From: Cryobacterium luteum
GTDB lineage: Bacteria; Actinomycetota; Actinomycetes; Actinomycetales; Microbacteriaceae
Direction of reading: 5' to 3'
Assembly (NCBI RefSeq): GCF_900110125.1
Contig: NZ_FOCN01000003.1
Span: 186,001 to 250,000 of the forward strand
Length of the DNA stretch: 64,000 nucleotides
Shown here: positions 48,116 to 58,704 of the stretch, piece by piece
Numbering within the stretch: the stretch's first letter is position 1
Layout: every line of letters begins with the position of its first letter
The notes under the pieces: model-generated
What the model was told of the DNA's origin: nothing
What the model saw: only the letters and a program-made list of their open reading frames with translations
The model's database searches: none
Program-made: the position numbers and the translations under genes

Positions 48116-49101
48116 GCGCAGTACCCGAAGGTCGCAAACTCCTGCGCCTGGAAATTCGCAACGCAGAAACCCCGATCGAACGTAAGCCCGCCTGGATCAA
48201 GACGGTCGCCCGGATGGGGCCCGAATATCAGAAACTGCAAAGCCTGGTCAAGAGCGAGAACCTGCACACCGTGTGTCAGGAAGCCGGCTGCCCCAACATC
48301 TTTGAATGTTGGGAAGACCGCGAAGCGACGTTTTTGATCGGCGGCTCGCAGTGCACCCGGCGATGTGACTTCTGCCAGATCGACACCGGCAAACCGGCCG
48401 ACTACGACACCGACGAACCGCGTCGGGTCGGCGAATCCGTGGTGACCATGAACCTGCGTTACGCCACGGTCACCGGTGTGGCCCGAGACGACCTGCCCGA
48501 TGAGGGCGCCTGGTTGTATGCCGAAACGATTCGCCAGATTCACCAGCAGAGTCCCGGCACGGGCGTTGAGATCCTCGTGCCGGACTTTTCCGGTAACCCG
48601 GAACACCTCGCTCAGGTCTTCGACGCCAAACCGGAGGTCTTTGCGCACAACGTGGAGACCGTGCCGCGCATCTTCAAGCGCATCCGCCCCGCGTTCCGCT
48701 ATGACCGGTCGCTCGACGTGCTCACTCAGGGCCGGAACGCCGGCCTGATCACCAAATCCAACCTGATCCTCGGCATGGGTGAGGAACGCGCGGAGATCAG
48801 CCAGGCGCTGCACGACCTCTACGAGGCCGGAACCGACATCATCACCATCACGCAGTATTTGCGTCCGAGTGCCCGGCACCTGCCGGTGGCCCGGTGGGTG
48901 CGCCCGGAAGAGTTCGTCGAGCTCAACGAGGAAGCCAAGGAGATTGGCTTCCTGAGTGTTCTCTCCGGCCCGCTCGTGCGCTCGTCCTACCGTGCCGGGC
49001 GTCTGTGGGCGCAATCCATGGTCGCAACCGGGCGGGCGATCCCGCCCGAACTGCGCCAACTCGCGGATGCCCAGCTCGGCTTTGCGCAGGCCGTTTCCTG
49101 A
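48112..49101 (+). CDS. lipA: Lipoyl synthase (radical SAM)
   Basis: Inserts two sulfur atoms into the octanoyl chain made by LipB. Both 4Fe-4S clusters are indicated: auxiliary cluster Cys55/Cys60/Cys66 ([16 protein letters not shown]) and radical SAM cluster Cys81/Cys85/Cys88 (CTRRCDFCQ). The C-terminal RSSYRAG motif holds the conserved Ser that binds the auxiliary cluster. 329 aa, normal length. It needs Fe-S supply, for which ErpA (25646) is a candidate. Confidence 0.97.
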   Translation: MSAVPEGRKLLRLEIRNAETPIERKPAWIKTVARMGPEYQKLQSLVKSENLHTVCQEAGCPNIFECWEDREATFLIGGSQCTRRCDFCQIDTGKPADYDTDEPRRVGESVVTMNLRYATVTGVARDDLPDEGAWLYAETIRQIHQQSPGTGVEILVPDFSGNPEHLAQVFDAKPEVFAHNVETVPRIFKRIRPAFRYDRSLDVLTQGRNAGLITKSNLILGMGEERAEISQALHDLYEAGTDIITITQYLRPSARHLPVARWVRPEEFVELNEEAKEIGFLSVLSGPLVRSSYRAGRLWAQSMVATGRAIPPELRQLADAQLGFAQAVS

Positions 49102-49179
49102 TGCGAGAGTGATTCCTAATGAGAGAGCACAGACGAATTCGGTCACGCGGCATTCGAGTGACTGGGTAGTCTTATACCC

Positions 49180-49887
49180 ATGGCACGCAGCAAGGAAAAG
49201 ACCCCCAAAAAAGCAAAACAGCCCGGCCGCTTGAAGCAAATGTGGCAGGTTTTCCAGATGACGAGACGCTACGACTCGAACATCGTCTGGATTCTGGTTT
49301 TGGCCTTCCTCTTACCGGTTTTGATCAGCCTGGCACTGGCCCTGCTGATCCCGGGCAGCAACGTCTTCACGATGGTGCTCTGGATCGTCGCCGGCGTTCT
49401 CGCCGGTATTCTGGCGATGCTCATCATCCTCGGTCGACGTGCCGAAAAAGCCGCATATTCGCAGATCGAAGGCCAGCCCGGTGCAGTCGGTGCCGTGTTG
49501 CGCAGTTCACTCAAACGCGGCTGGGTCGGCAGTGAGATGCCGGTCGCCGTCAACGGCAAAACCCAGGATGCGGTCTATCGGGCGGTCGGTCGTGGCGGCG
49601 TCGTATTGATCAGTGAGGGCCCCAAGACGCGTACCGCCCGCATGCTCGACGAAGAGAAGCGCAAAATTGTGCGTATCGGCGGCAATGTCGGCGTGACTGT
49701 GATCTCGGTCGGACCCGACGAAGACGCCGTGCCGCTGCATAAGCTGGCCCGGCGCCTCACCCGGATCAAGCCCACCCTGACCAAGGCGGAGGTGCTGGCC
49801 GTGAACAACCGGCTCAACTCCATGGGCACTAAGCTTCCCATTCCCAAGGGCGTCGACCCGATGAAGGCGCGCCCCCAGCGCGGCTGA
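49180..49887 (+). CDS. DUF4191 domain membrane protein
   Basis: Actinobacterial membrane protein of unknown function (235 aa). A Lys-rich N-terminus is followed by MWQVFQMTRRYDSNIVWIL, two helices (about residues 42-62 and 68-87) and a cytoplasmic domain with GRGGVVLISEGPKTRTARML. It always sits just after lipA in actinobacteria, as far as I recall, which suggests a link to lipoylation, though no role is known. TAGTCT lies 7 nt before the ATG, with no Shine-Dalgarno, so it may have its own leaderless promoter. Confidence 0.88.
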   Translation: MARSKEKTPKKAKQPGRLKQMWQVFQMTRRYDSNIVWILVLAFLLPVLISLALALLIPGSNVFTMVLWIVAGVLAGILAMLIILGRRAEKAAYSQIEGQPGAVGAVLRSSLKRGWVGSEMPVAVNGKTQDAVYRAVGRGGVVLISEGPKTRTARMLDEEKRKIVRIGGNVGVTVISVGPDEDAVPLHKLARRLTRIKPTLTKAEVLAVNNRLNSMGTKLPIPKGVDPMKARPQRG

Positions 49888-49902
49888 CGCCACGAGCAAA
49901 AC

Positions 49903-49937
49903 GACGAAGGGCCGGACACGATGTCCGGCCCTTCGTC
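49903..49937. terminator. Strong bidirectional hairpin terminator
   Basis: 16-bp perfect stem (49903-49918 and 49922-49937) with a 3-nt loop, between the convergent DUF4191 and RDD genes. Confidence 0.85.
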
Positions 49938-49966
49938 ATTCCGGCATCCGCTGTTCCGGCGGATCC

Positions 49967-50395
49967 CTACTGACGGATAAGAGCCGTTCCGGCGATTTTG
50001 TCGTGGAAGCCGCGCTGGTCGGAGTCCCACACGAGCGCGGGAAGCGCAATGCCCAGCAGCACGGATCGCACGACCGGACGCCACAGTCCAACCCACCCGC
50101 CGTGAATGGAAATGATCCGCAGCCCCACGAGACGATGACCGATACTGGCGCCGATCGTCGGTATGAAAATGATTTGCAGAATGACGAAAATGATCAGGTT
50201 GGCGGCCGGATCGTAGTCGAAGAAGATCGCGGAGGCGCCGATGGCGATCGCCCAGTCAATGGCGAAGCCGAGCAGGCGTCGCAGCGGACGACCAATGGAA
50301 CCGGGCCCGATCTTGGGTAATCCGAGCCGCTCCCCCGGCCATTTACTGGGCGGAAGCTGACCAAAAGTGTTCGGGCGGGAGCTGGAGTCTGGCAC
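49967..50395 (-). CDS. RDD family membrane protein
   Basis: 142-residue membrane protein with the RDD domain; the first conserved Arg and Asp are in LRRLLGFAIDWAIAIG, and the second Asp is in WDSDQRGFHDKIAGT. Two or three helices (about residues 42-60, 66-84, 105-122). A Pro-rich N-terminus of about 30 residues precedes the first helix. Function is unknown; it is regularly placed divergent to glnA1 in actinobacteria. Start ATG 50395 lies 29 bases from the first GlnR half-site. Confidence 0.88.
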   Translation of the reverse strand: MPDSSSRPNTFGQLPPSKWPGERLGLPKIGPGSIGRPLRRLLGFAIDWAIAIGASAIFFDYDPAANLIIFVILQIIFIPTIGASIGHRLVGLRIISIHGGWVGLWRPVVRSVLLGIALPALVWDSDQRGFHDKIAGTALIRQ

Positions 50396-50423
50396 CCGAT
50401 GAGTCTACCGAGGAGCCGCGCCT

Positions 50424-50461
50424 GTAACATGGGCGAAACATAAGCGTCACGGACAAGTAAC
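50424..50461 (+). promoter_or_regulatory. GlnR-type operator upstream of glnA1
   Basis: Four half-sites in exact 11-bp register: GTAAC (50424-50428), GAAAC (50435-50439), GTCAC (50446-50450) and GTAAC (50457-50461). This matches the actinobacterial GlnR consensus of alternating gTnAC and GaAAC boxes separated by 6 nt. The site lies about 80 bases before glnA1 and between it and the divergent RDD gene, so nitrogen control of glnA1 is very likely. Confidence 0.8.
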
Positions 50462-50540
50462 GCAGCGCTACTAATCTCAATGAAGCCGATGCGTCCGATT
50501 CGGCCGTTTCCACACCCTCGTCGTCTGGAGTTAAAACCGC

Positions 50541-51965
<1,425 letters not shown>

Positions 51966-52016
51966 GCTCCGGCACACGCAGCTGCACGAATCACGGCTGC
52001 AGCAACAGGGGCACAG

Positions 52017-52044
52017 GGACCGCATCTTCGGATGCGGTCCTTTT
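52017..52044 (+). terminator. Rho-independent terminator of glnA1
   Basis: 10-bp perfect stem (52017-52026 and 52031-52040) capped by a TTCG tetraloop and followed by TTTT. Confidence 0.92.
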
Positions 52045-52071
52045 CTCTTCGCGGCAGCCGCGCCTGCCCGG

Positions 52072-55000
52072 TCAGCCGACGGTCGGGCCCGGACGCTCCA
52101 CGGGGCCGTAGAAGAGGCGCTCGAACACGGCGCGAGAGCGTCTGGTCACGGCGAGGTAGTCGTCTTCGAGTTGGTTTCCCGAGCCGGGCGGGTATTCCAT
52201 GACCCGCGCGATGCCTTCAAGGGCCGCACGGTCGGTCGGCAAGACGTTCGAGGTGTGGTTCGTCCACAGCGTGATGGCCGAGCGGGCGCGGGACGCGAAG
52301 ATCCAGGCGCTGCGCAGCACCACGGCATCCACTGCCGGTATCAGGCCGGCGCTGACGGCTTCAGCCAACGCCGACAGCGTCGACGTTGTGCGTAGCGCCG
52401 GAATCGCGGCTGCGTGCTGCAGCTGCAGCAGCTGAACCAGCCACTCCACGTCGCTCAGCGAGCCGCGCCCGAGCTTGAGGTGCCGGTTCGGGTCGGCGGC
52501 CTGCGGCAGCCGCTCGTTCTCCACTCGGGCCTTGATGCGGCGTACCTCCCGCACGGCCTGCTCGCTGATGGCGGCCGGGTACCGCACCTCATCGGCGACG
52601 GCTTCGAAATCGCGCAACAGAGCGGCATCGCCGGCCACACCGCGTCCGCGGAGCAGCGCCTGGGCCTCCCAGGTGAGCGACCAGCGCCGGTAGTACGCCT
52701 GATAGGAGTCCAGCGACCGCACCGCCGGGCCGTTGCTGCCCTCCGGCCGCAGCCCGATGTCCAGATCGAGCGGCAACCGACCGTCTTCGGTGAGGCGGTT
52801 GAGTTCCCGTACGATGAAGCGGGCCCGTTCGTTGGCCGCTTCACCCTCGAGGGTGCCCGCACGGAATACGTACATGACGTCGGCGTCGGAGCCGAAACCG
52901 AGCTCGGCTCCCCCGAAGCGACCCATGCCAATCACGCCGAATTCGATTCCGTCGCCGGCGGTACCGGCAGGATCAGCCGCGCCGCCGACCGCATCGGTAT
53001 CCTCCGAAACGGTCAGATCGCCCCCGCGGATGGCGGCGATCACGCCCTGAATGTAGGTTGCGTTGACGTCGGTCAGACCCTGGCCGAGCTGGTCGAGGTC
53101 GATCTGGCCGAGGAGCGCCGCGAAGGCCAGCCGAAGCATCTCCCGGCGCCGGGCCGCGCGCAAAATCGTCGCGGCGGCATCCGGGCTCTCATGCCGTCCC
53201 AGCACCGCCCTGGCTTCGTCCTGCAGGGCCTTGAGCGGTCGGGGCTGAAGATCCGCCTCGTCTTCGAGCCAGGCGACCGCTTCCGGGATCTTCTCCAGCA
53301 ACTCGCCGATGTACCGGCTTCCCGACAACACCCGGGTCAGGCGCTCTGCGGCGCCGGAGGAGTCGCGCAGCATGCGCAGAAACCAGTAGGTCGAGCCGAG
53401 GTTGTCGCTCAGTCGTCGAAAGGCCAGAAATCCGTAGTCCGGGTCGGCGCCCTGAGAGAGCCACTGTAACAAGACGGGCAGCAGATGTCGTTGGATAGCT
53501 GCACGCCTGGATACCCCGCCGGAAAGAGCAGCGATGTGCGCGAGCGCCCCCTTGGTATTGAGAAAACCGATCGCCGCCAGGCGGGCCTCGGCCTGTGCGC
53601 TTGTCAGGTTCAGTCCTTCCGCCGGCAGCGACGCCACCGCAGACAACAGCGGACGGTAGAACAGCCGTTCGTGCAGGCCACGCACCCGCTGTTTCGTTTC
53701 AGACCAGCGGATGGTCAGCCCGGCAGCGCTCGTAGCCAGGCCGGTCGATCGGGCCAGCACCCGCAGTTGGGTTTCGTCACGCGGCACCAGGTGGGTGCGG
53801 CGCAGTTTCTGTAGCTGCAGCCGATGTTCCATCAGGCGAAGCATGCGATAGTCCAGGGCGAATTCGGTGGCCTCGGCACGGCCGACATAACCGGCCGTCG
53901 CCAGCGCGGTCAGCGCGGGAAGCGTGCCGGCCTGGCGAACGTCGGCGTCGGTCTGGCCGTGCACCAGCTGGAGCAGTTGCACAGTGAATTCGATGTCGCG
54001 CAGCCCGCCGGGGCCGAGCTTGAGCTGCACGTCGACCTCTTCGTCGGGGATGTTGTCGGTGACCCGCTCCCGCATCCGCTGCACGGATTCGACGAAATTC
54101 TCCCGGCTGGCGCTGCTCCAGACCTTGGGGCTGACGGCGTCGATGTAACGAGCGCCGAGCTCCCGGTCACCGGCCAGCGTGCGGGCCTTGAGCAGCGCCT
54201 GGAATTCCCAACTCTTGGCCCAGCGATCGTAATAGGCCAGGTGCGATTCAATCGATCGGACGAGGGCGCCGCTCTTGCCCTCGGGGCGCAGGTTGGGGTC
54301 GACCTCCCACAGTTCCGGTTCAATCCCGGATTCGCCCAGGCCCCGCATGATCAGCACGGCGAGTCGGGTGGCGATTTCAACGGCACGGGAACTTTCCAGA
54401 CCGGCCGTCTCGTCGCCGTCGGCGACGAAAATAACATCGACGTCGCTGACATAGTTGAGCTCGCTCGCGCCGGCCTTGCCCATGCCGATGACGGCCAGGC
54501 GGGTGGCGCGTACCTGGTCGATCAGAAAGACGCCGCGGCCGGCCGTTTCTCCGCTCGACATGGTTCGGGCAACGGCGAGGGCTGTTTCCAGCGCCGCAGT
54601 GGCGAGATCCGACAGGGTGCGGGCGACGCCGTCGAGCCCGGCAACCGGGTCGACCTGTTCGAGGTCGAAGGCGGCGAGCTGCGCCAACCGGCGGCGGTAG
54701 CGAACCCGGAGGGCAACCCAGGCCTCATCATCGATGAGGAGCGAGAAGCCGGCGACCGCACCGACGGCATCGAGAAGATCGTGCACCAGATCGTTGACGC
54801 TTGGAAGTACCACCAGCGGCGTCGTCAGCACCGGTAGCTCCTCGGGGTGGCGGAGGAAGAAGTCGGCGAGCCCGCTCGACGCCCCGAGCACTTTCAGGAG
54901 TCGCCCGGTCGCCGCGGGAGTGTGGAGGAGCGCGAACAGTTCAGCCGACCCTTGTCGCAACAGGGCGACCAGGGCGACGAGCGCTGCATCCGGGCTGGCC

Positions 55001-55179
55001 GTTGCCGTGAGCAGCGGCAACAGCGCACGGGTGTCGGTCGACCGGCCAGTCGCCGCCGAGCCGCTGTGCGGGCTGTTCGCACCGAGCTCGGCGACCTCGT
55101 CGAGGCGCGCGTGCACCTCGGCGAGATCAACGAATCCGACCCGAACGAGCTCGGTCAGGGTCAGTTGCAGACGCTCCAT
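52072..55179 (-). CDS. glnE: Bifunctional glutamine synthetase adenylyltransferase/adenylyl-removing enzyme
   Basis: 1035-residue regulator of GlnA1. Two nucleotidyltransferase domains are visible. The N-terminal adenylyl-removing one has IGMGKAGASELNYVSDVDV, and the C-terminal adenylyltransferase has GMGRFGGAELGFGSDADVM, each with the paired Asp metal ligands. A central regulatory helical region contains GLRDIEFTVQLLQLVHGQ, mirrored in the C-terminal part by SLSDVEWLVQLLQLQHA. Length is typical of actinobacteria. It is followed (to 51965) by glnA1 and preceded by glnA2, forming a GS control locus. Confidence 0.96.
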   Translation of the reverse strand: MERLQLTLTELVRVGFVDLAEVHARLDEVAELGANSPHSGSAATGRSTDTRALLPLLTATASPDAALVALVALLRQGSAELFALLHTPAATGRLLKVLGASSGLADFFLRHPEELPVLTTPLVVLPSVNDLVHDLLDAVGAVAGFSLLIDDEAWVALRVRYRRRLAQLAAFDLEQVDPVAGLDGVARTLSDLATAALETALAVARTMSSGETAGRGVFLIDQVRATRLAVIGMGKAGASELNYVSDVDVIFVADGDETAGLESSRAVEIATRLAVLIMRGLGESGIEPELWEVDPNLRPEGKSGALVRSIESHLAYYDRWAKSWEFQALLKARTLAGDRELGARYIDAVSPKVWSSASRENFVESVQRMRERVTDNIPDEEVDVQLKLGPGGLRDIEFTVQLLQLVHGQTDADVRQAGTLPALTALATAGYVGRAEATEFALDYRMLRLMEHRLQLQKLRRTHLVPRDETQLRVLARSTGLATSAAGLTIRWSETKQRVRGLHERLFYRPLLSAVASLPAEGLNLTSAQAEARLAAIGFLNTKGALAHIAALSGGVSRRAAIQRHLLPVLLQWLSQGADPDYGFLAFRRLSDNLGSTYWFLRMLRDSSGAAERLTRVLSGSRYIGELLEKIPEAVAWLEDEADLQPRPLKALQDEARAVLGRHESPDAAATILRAARRREMLRLAFAALLGQIDLDQLGQGLTDVNATYIQGVIAAIRGGDLTVSEDTDAVGGAADPAGTAGDGIEFGVIGMGRFGGAELGFGSDADVMYVFRAGTLEGEAANERARFIVRELNRLTEDGRLPLDLDIGLRPEGSNGPAVRSLDSYQAYYRRWSLTWEAQALLRGRGVAGDAALLRDFEAVADEVRYPAAISEQAVREVRRIKARVENERLPQAADPNRHLKLGRGSLSDVEWLVQLLQLQHAAAIPALRTTSTLSALAEAVSAGLIPAVDAVVLRSAWIFASRARSAITLWTNHTSNVLPTDRAALEGIARVMEYPPGSGNQLEDDYLAVTRRSRAVFERLFYGPVERPGPTVG

Positions 55180-55237
55180 CGCGGGTGTTTCCTTCGATCA
55201 TCGACACCTATGAGCAGTTTGAGCGAACTCCGAGGAA

Positions 55238-56575
55238 CTAGAGCATCTCCAGGTTTTTTTGCAGTTCGAACGGGGTGACCTGCGACCGGTAATCGCGCCA
55301 TTCCTGCCGCTTGTTCAGCAGGACATAGTTGAAGACCTGTTCGCCGAGGGTCTCGGCGACCAGTTCAGACTCCTCCATGAACTGGATGGCGTGGTCGAGG
55401 CTGGCCGGCAGCTGCGTGTAGCCGAGCGCACGGCGCTCGGTGTCGCTCAGGCTCCACACGTTGTCTTCGGCCTCCGGCGGTAGTTCATAGCCTTCTTCGA
55501 TGCCTTTGAGCCCGGCAGCCAGCATGAGCGAGTACGCGAGGTAGGGGTTGGCCGCCGAATCAATGGCACGGTACTCCACGCGGGCGCTCTGGCCTTTGTT
55601 GGGCTTGTAGAGCGGCACCCGCACCAGCGCCGACCGGTTGTTGTGACCCCAGCAGACGAAGCTCGGGGCCTCGTCGCCGCCCCACAACCGCTTGTACGAG
55701 TTGACGAACTGGTTGGTCACTGCGGTGATTTCCGGGGCGTGCTTGAGCAGCCCGGCAATGAACTGGCGGCCGATCTTGGAGAGCTGGTACTTGGCGCCGG
55801 CCTCGTAGAAGGCGTTCGCGTCGCCCTCGAACAGTGACATGTGGGTGTGCATGCCGCTTCCCGGGTGTTCGGACATGGGCTTGGGCATGAACGTCGCGTA
55901 GACGCCCTGCTCGATCGCGACCTCCTTTACCACGGTTCGGAAGGTCATGATGTTGTCGGCGGTGGTCAGCGCGTCGGCGTAGCGCAGGTCGATCTCGTTT
56001 TGGCCGGGACCGGCCTCGTGGTGACTGAATTCCACGGAAATTCCGAGGTCCTCGAGCATGCGCACGGAGCGACGACGAAAGTCGTGGGCGGTTCCGCCGG
56101 GAACGTTGTCGAAGTAGCCGGCCGAATCGACCGGGATTGGTCCGTTCTTGCCGTACTTCGACGACTTCAGCAGGTAGAACTCGACCTCGGGGTGGGTGTA
56201 AAACGTGAAGCCGCGGTCGGCAGCCTTCGCGAGCGTGCGCTTGAGCACGTTGCGCGGGTCGGCCACGGCCGGCTGGCCGTCGGGCGTGGTGATGTCGCAG
56301 AACATACGAGCGGTCGGATCGACTTCACCTCGCCAGGGCAGGATCTGGAAGGTGGTGGGATCCGGGTGGGCCAGCACATCCGCTTCGAAGGAACGCGTCA
56401 GACCCTCGATGGCCGAGCCGTCAAAACCGAGGCCTTCGTTGAAGGCGCCTTCGACCTCGGCCGGTGCAATGGCAACGGATTTCAGGGTGCCGACGACATC
56501 GGTGAACCAGAGTCGAACGAACTTGATTCCCCGTTCCTCGATGGTCCGAAGAACGAAGTCGCGCTGCTTGTCCAT
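55238..56575 (-). CDS. glnA2: Glutamine synthetase type I paralog (GlnA2-like)
   Basis: 445-residue GSI. Signatures: FDGSAIEGLTRSFEADVLA, HPEVEFYLL, HPGSGMHTHMSLFE and NNRSALVRVP. The loop that carries the adenylylation Tyr in GlnA1 is replaced here by EAEDNVWSLSDTERRALGY, so GlnE regulation is not expected. GSI-alpha-like in length. The gene starts 58 bases before the glnE ATG, so they are probably cotranscribed. I see no GlnR half-site array in the 115-base gap to panB. Confidence 0.94.
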   Translation of the reverse strand: MDKQRDFVLRTIEERGIKFVRLWFTDVVGTLKSVAIAPAEVEGAFNEGLGFDGSAIEGLTRSFEADVLAHPDPTTFQILPWRGEVDPTARMFCDITTPDGQPAVADPRNVLKRTLAKAADRGFTFYTHPEVEFYLLKSSKYGKNGPIPVDSAGYFDNVPGGTAHDFRRRSVRMLEDLGISVEFSHHEAGPGQNEIDLRYADALTTADNIMTFRTVVKEVAIEQGVYATFMPKPMSEHPGSGMHTHMSLFEGDANAFYEAGAKYQLSKIGRQFIAGLLKHAPEITAVTNQFVNSYKRLWGGDEAPSFVCWGHNNRSALVRVPLYKPNKGQSARVEYRAIDSAANPYLAYSLMLAAGLKGIEEGYELPPEAEDNVWSLSDTERRALGYTQLPASLDHAIQFMEESELVAETLGEQVFNYVLLNKRQEWRDYRSQVTPFELQKNLEML

Positions 56576-56678
56576 TCACGCTCTTTCTGATTGCTGCAAC
56601 CGGTACGGATTCAAATAGCCACGGTCCTGCATAGCTACCATCTAGGCTACTGGCTCCCGGCAGGATTGCTCGCCTGAC

Positions 56679-56690
56679 TACACTTGTCGC
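56679..56690 (+). promoter_or_regulatory. -10 element of leaderless panB
   Basis: TACACT followed by 6 nt and the panB ATG; no Shine-Dalgarno. Confidence 0.5.
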
Positions 56691-57566
56691 ATGCCAGAGT
56701 TGACAGCACGCGAGCCCGAGCCGACGGAATCTCCAGCGGTGCAGCATCCCTATGGCGCGGCTGCCGGGCCCAAGCGGGTGCGCACCCGCCACTTTCACAA
56801 CGCCAAGTCGCAGGGCATCCCCATTACGGGACTGACCAGCTACGACATGCTCACCGCTCAAATCTTCGACGAGGCCGGGATCGACTTTCTTCTGGTGGGC
56901 GATTCGGCCGGCAACAACGTCTTCGGGTACGAGACCACCCTACCGGTCACCGTCGACGAACTCATCCCACTCACCCGTGCCGTTGCGCGGGCAGTAACCC
57001 GCGCGCTCGTCATCGCCGACATGCCGTTCGGTTCGTACGAGAGCGGTGCCGACCAGGCCTTGGCGACAGCCGTGCGGTTCATGAAGGAGGCGCAGGCGCA
57101 CGCGGTGAAGCTCGAGGGCGGTCGGCGCAGTCACAAGCAGATCCGGCGCATCGTCACGGCCGGTATCCCCGTGATGGGCCACGTGGGATTCACCCCTCAA
57201 AGCGAGCACGGCCTGGGCGGCCACATCATCCAGGGCCGGGGGGACGAAGCCGCAGAACTTCTGGCGGATGCTCTCGCCGTGCAGGACGCCGGGGCCTTCG
57301 CCGTGGTGCTGGAGATGGTGCCGGCGACCGTCGCAGCGCGCGTGACGGAAGAGCTGTCGATCCCCACCATCGGTGTCGGGGCCGGGCCTTCCGTTGACGG
57401 TCAGTTGCTCGTGTGGACCGACTTTGCGGGCATGACCAGCGGTCGGGTGCCCAAGTTCGTGCGGCAGTACGCCGATGTGCGGGCGGTACTGACGGATGCT
57501 GTGCAGCGCTTCACCGCGGACGTCGCCTCGGGTGCGTACCCGGCTCCCGAGCACAGCTACGAGTAG
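56691..57566 (+). CDS. panB: 3-methyl-2-oxobutanoate hydroxymethyltransferase
   Basis: Ketopantoate hydroxymethyltransferase, the first committed step of pantothenate and CoA synthesis, using methylene-tetrahydrofolate. The start of the barrel is PITGLTSYDMLTAQIFDEAG; the metal Asp is in LLVGDSAGNNVFGYETT, and DMPFGSYE, VKLEGG and HVGFTPQSEH are canonical. The catalytic Glu lies in VVLEMVPATVA. 291 aa with a Pro/Glu-rich N-terminal extension of about 33 residues. Isolated from other pan genes. Confidence 0.95.
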   Translation: MPELTAREPEPTESPAVQHPYGAAAGPKRVRTRHFHNAKSQGIPITGLTSYDMLTAQIFDEAGIDFLLVGDSAGNNVFGYETTLPVTVDELIPLTRAVARAVTRALVIADMPFGSYESGADQALATAVRFMKEAQAHAVKLEGGRRSHKQIRRIVTAGIPVMGHVGFTPQSEHGLGGHIIQGRGDEAAELLADALAVQDAGAFAVVLEMVPATVAARVTEELSIPTIGVGAGPSVDGQLLVWTDFAGMTSGRVPKFVRQYADVRAVLTDAVQRFTADVASGAYPAPEHSYE

Positions 57567-57588
57567 AACCCGCAGGGACCGCGCTTAC

Positions 57589-57777
57589 TCAGCGGGCGTC
57601 GCGGGCGTCGTCTTCCGACCATTTCGCACTGTTGGCGCGCAGCTTCTCCAGGGCATGAGCCGCCTCGTCGCGTGTGGCGAACGGCCCGACCCGATCCAGT
57701 GATGCCGACTGCAAGCCGTGCTCCACTTCACCGGTGCGCATGTTGTACCAGAATGCGTGTTCCTTGTCCTCGGCCAT
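57589..57777 (-). CDS. Small SPOR-like protein
   Basis: 62-residue protein of an actinobacterial family sometimes annotated as SPOR-domain. Conserved features are [33 protein letters not shown] and an acidic Arg-rich tail. ATG 57777 has AGGATC 8 nt upstream; the longer frame to 57813 overlaps map. Its start is only 12 bases from the divergent map start. It ends 22 bases from panB. No function is known; SPOR domains bind peptidoglycan, but no signal peptide is present here, so that role is doubtful. Confidence 0.8.
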   Translation of the reverse strand: MAEDKEHAFWYNMRTGEVEHGLQSASLDRVGPFATRDEAAHALEKLRANSAKWSEDDARDAR

Positions 57778-57789
57778 AAGCTTGATCCT

Positions 57790-58653
57790 ATGCCTAAGGA
57801 TTCGATCGGTCACCTCATCCCGGGAACGGTGTCATCGACGCGTTCCGTTCCCTCCCACATCGTTCGTCCCGAGTACGTGGGCAAGAAGGGGCCGAGCCCG
57901 TTCACCGGCTCCGACGTTTATTCGGCCGAGAAGATCGAGCTCATTCGTGAATCCGGCCGCATCGCCGCTGAGGCTATTGCCGCCGTCGGCCGGGCCATTG
58001 TGCCCGGCGTCACGACTGAAGAGCTCGACCAGGTCGGTCACGACTTCTTGGTGGCCAATGATGCGTACCCCTCGACCCTGGGCTACCGCGGCTACCCGAA
58101 ATCGCTGTGCAGTTCGGTGAATGAGGTCATCTGTCACGGGATCCCCGACACCACGGTGCTTGAGAACGGTGACATTGTCAATATCGACATCACTGCCTTC
58201 AAGAACGGTGTGCACGGCGACACCAATGTCACGTTCATCGTCGGTGACGCCAGCGAGGAGGTGACTCTGCTAGTCGAACGAACCAGGGAGGCTCTCGCCC
58301 GCGGTATCAAGGCCGTAGCTCCCGGGCGTCAGGTCAACGTGATCGGACGCACAATCGAGACGTACGCCAAGCGTTTCAACTACGGCGTCATCCGCGACTA
58401 CACCGGCCACGGCGTCGGCGAGGCGTTCCACTCCGGACTCATCATTCCGCACTACGACGCACCCCAGTACGACACGGTCATGGAGGTCGGAATGGTCTTC
58501 ACCATCGAGCCGATGCTGACCCTCGGCACCAGCGACTGGGATATCTGGGGCGACGACTGGACGGTGCTCACCCGCGATCGGAGCATCACCGCACAGTTCG
58601 AGCACACCCTCGTCGTGACCGAGCGTGGCGCCGAGATCCTGACCCTCGCCTGA
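57790..58653 (+). CDS. map: Methionine aminopeptidase, type I
   Basis: Removes initiator Met from nascent proteins. The five metal ligands are seen in [17 protein letters not shown] (two Asp), [10 protein letters not shown] (His), TIEPML (Glu) and FEHTLVV (Glu). 287 aa with an N-terminal extension of about 40 residues, as in MapB of mycobacteria, including the SH3-like PxxP segment region (KKGPSPFTG). ATG 57790 was chosen over the longer frame to 57718. TAAGCT lies 7 nt upstream and there is no Shine-Dalgarno, so leaderless. Confidence 0.94.
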   Translation: MPKDSIGHLIPGTVSSTRSVPSHIVRPEYVGKKGPSPFTGSDVYSAEKIELIRESGRIAAEAIAAVGRAIVPGVTTEELDQVGHDFLVANDAYPSTLGYRGYPKSLCSSVNEVICHGIPDTTVLENGDIVNIDITAFKNGVHGDTNVTFIVGDASEEVTLLVERTREALARGIKAVAPGRQVNVIGRTIETYAKRFNYGVIRDYTGHGVGEAFHSGLIIPHYDAPQYDTVMEVGMVFTIEPMLTLGTSDWDIWGDDWTVLTRDRSITAQFEHTLVVTERGAEILTLA

Positions 58654-58704
58654 CCGACTCGTTCCTAGGGCTCGTCCTCGGCATTACAGAGAGAGAATAG
58701 GCAC

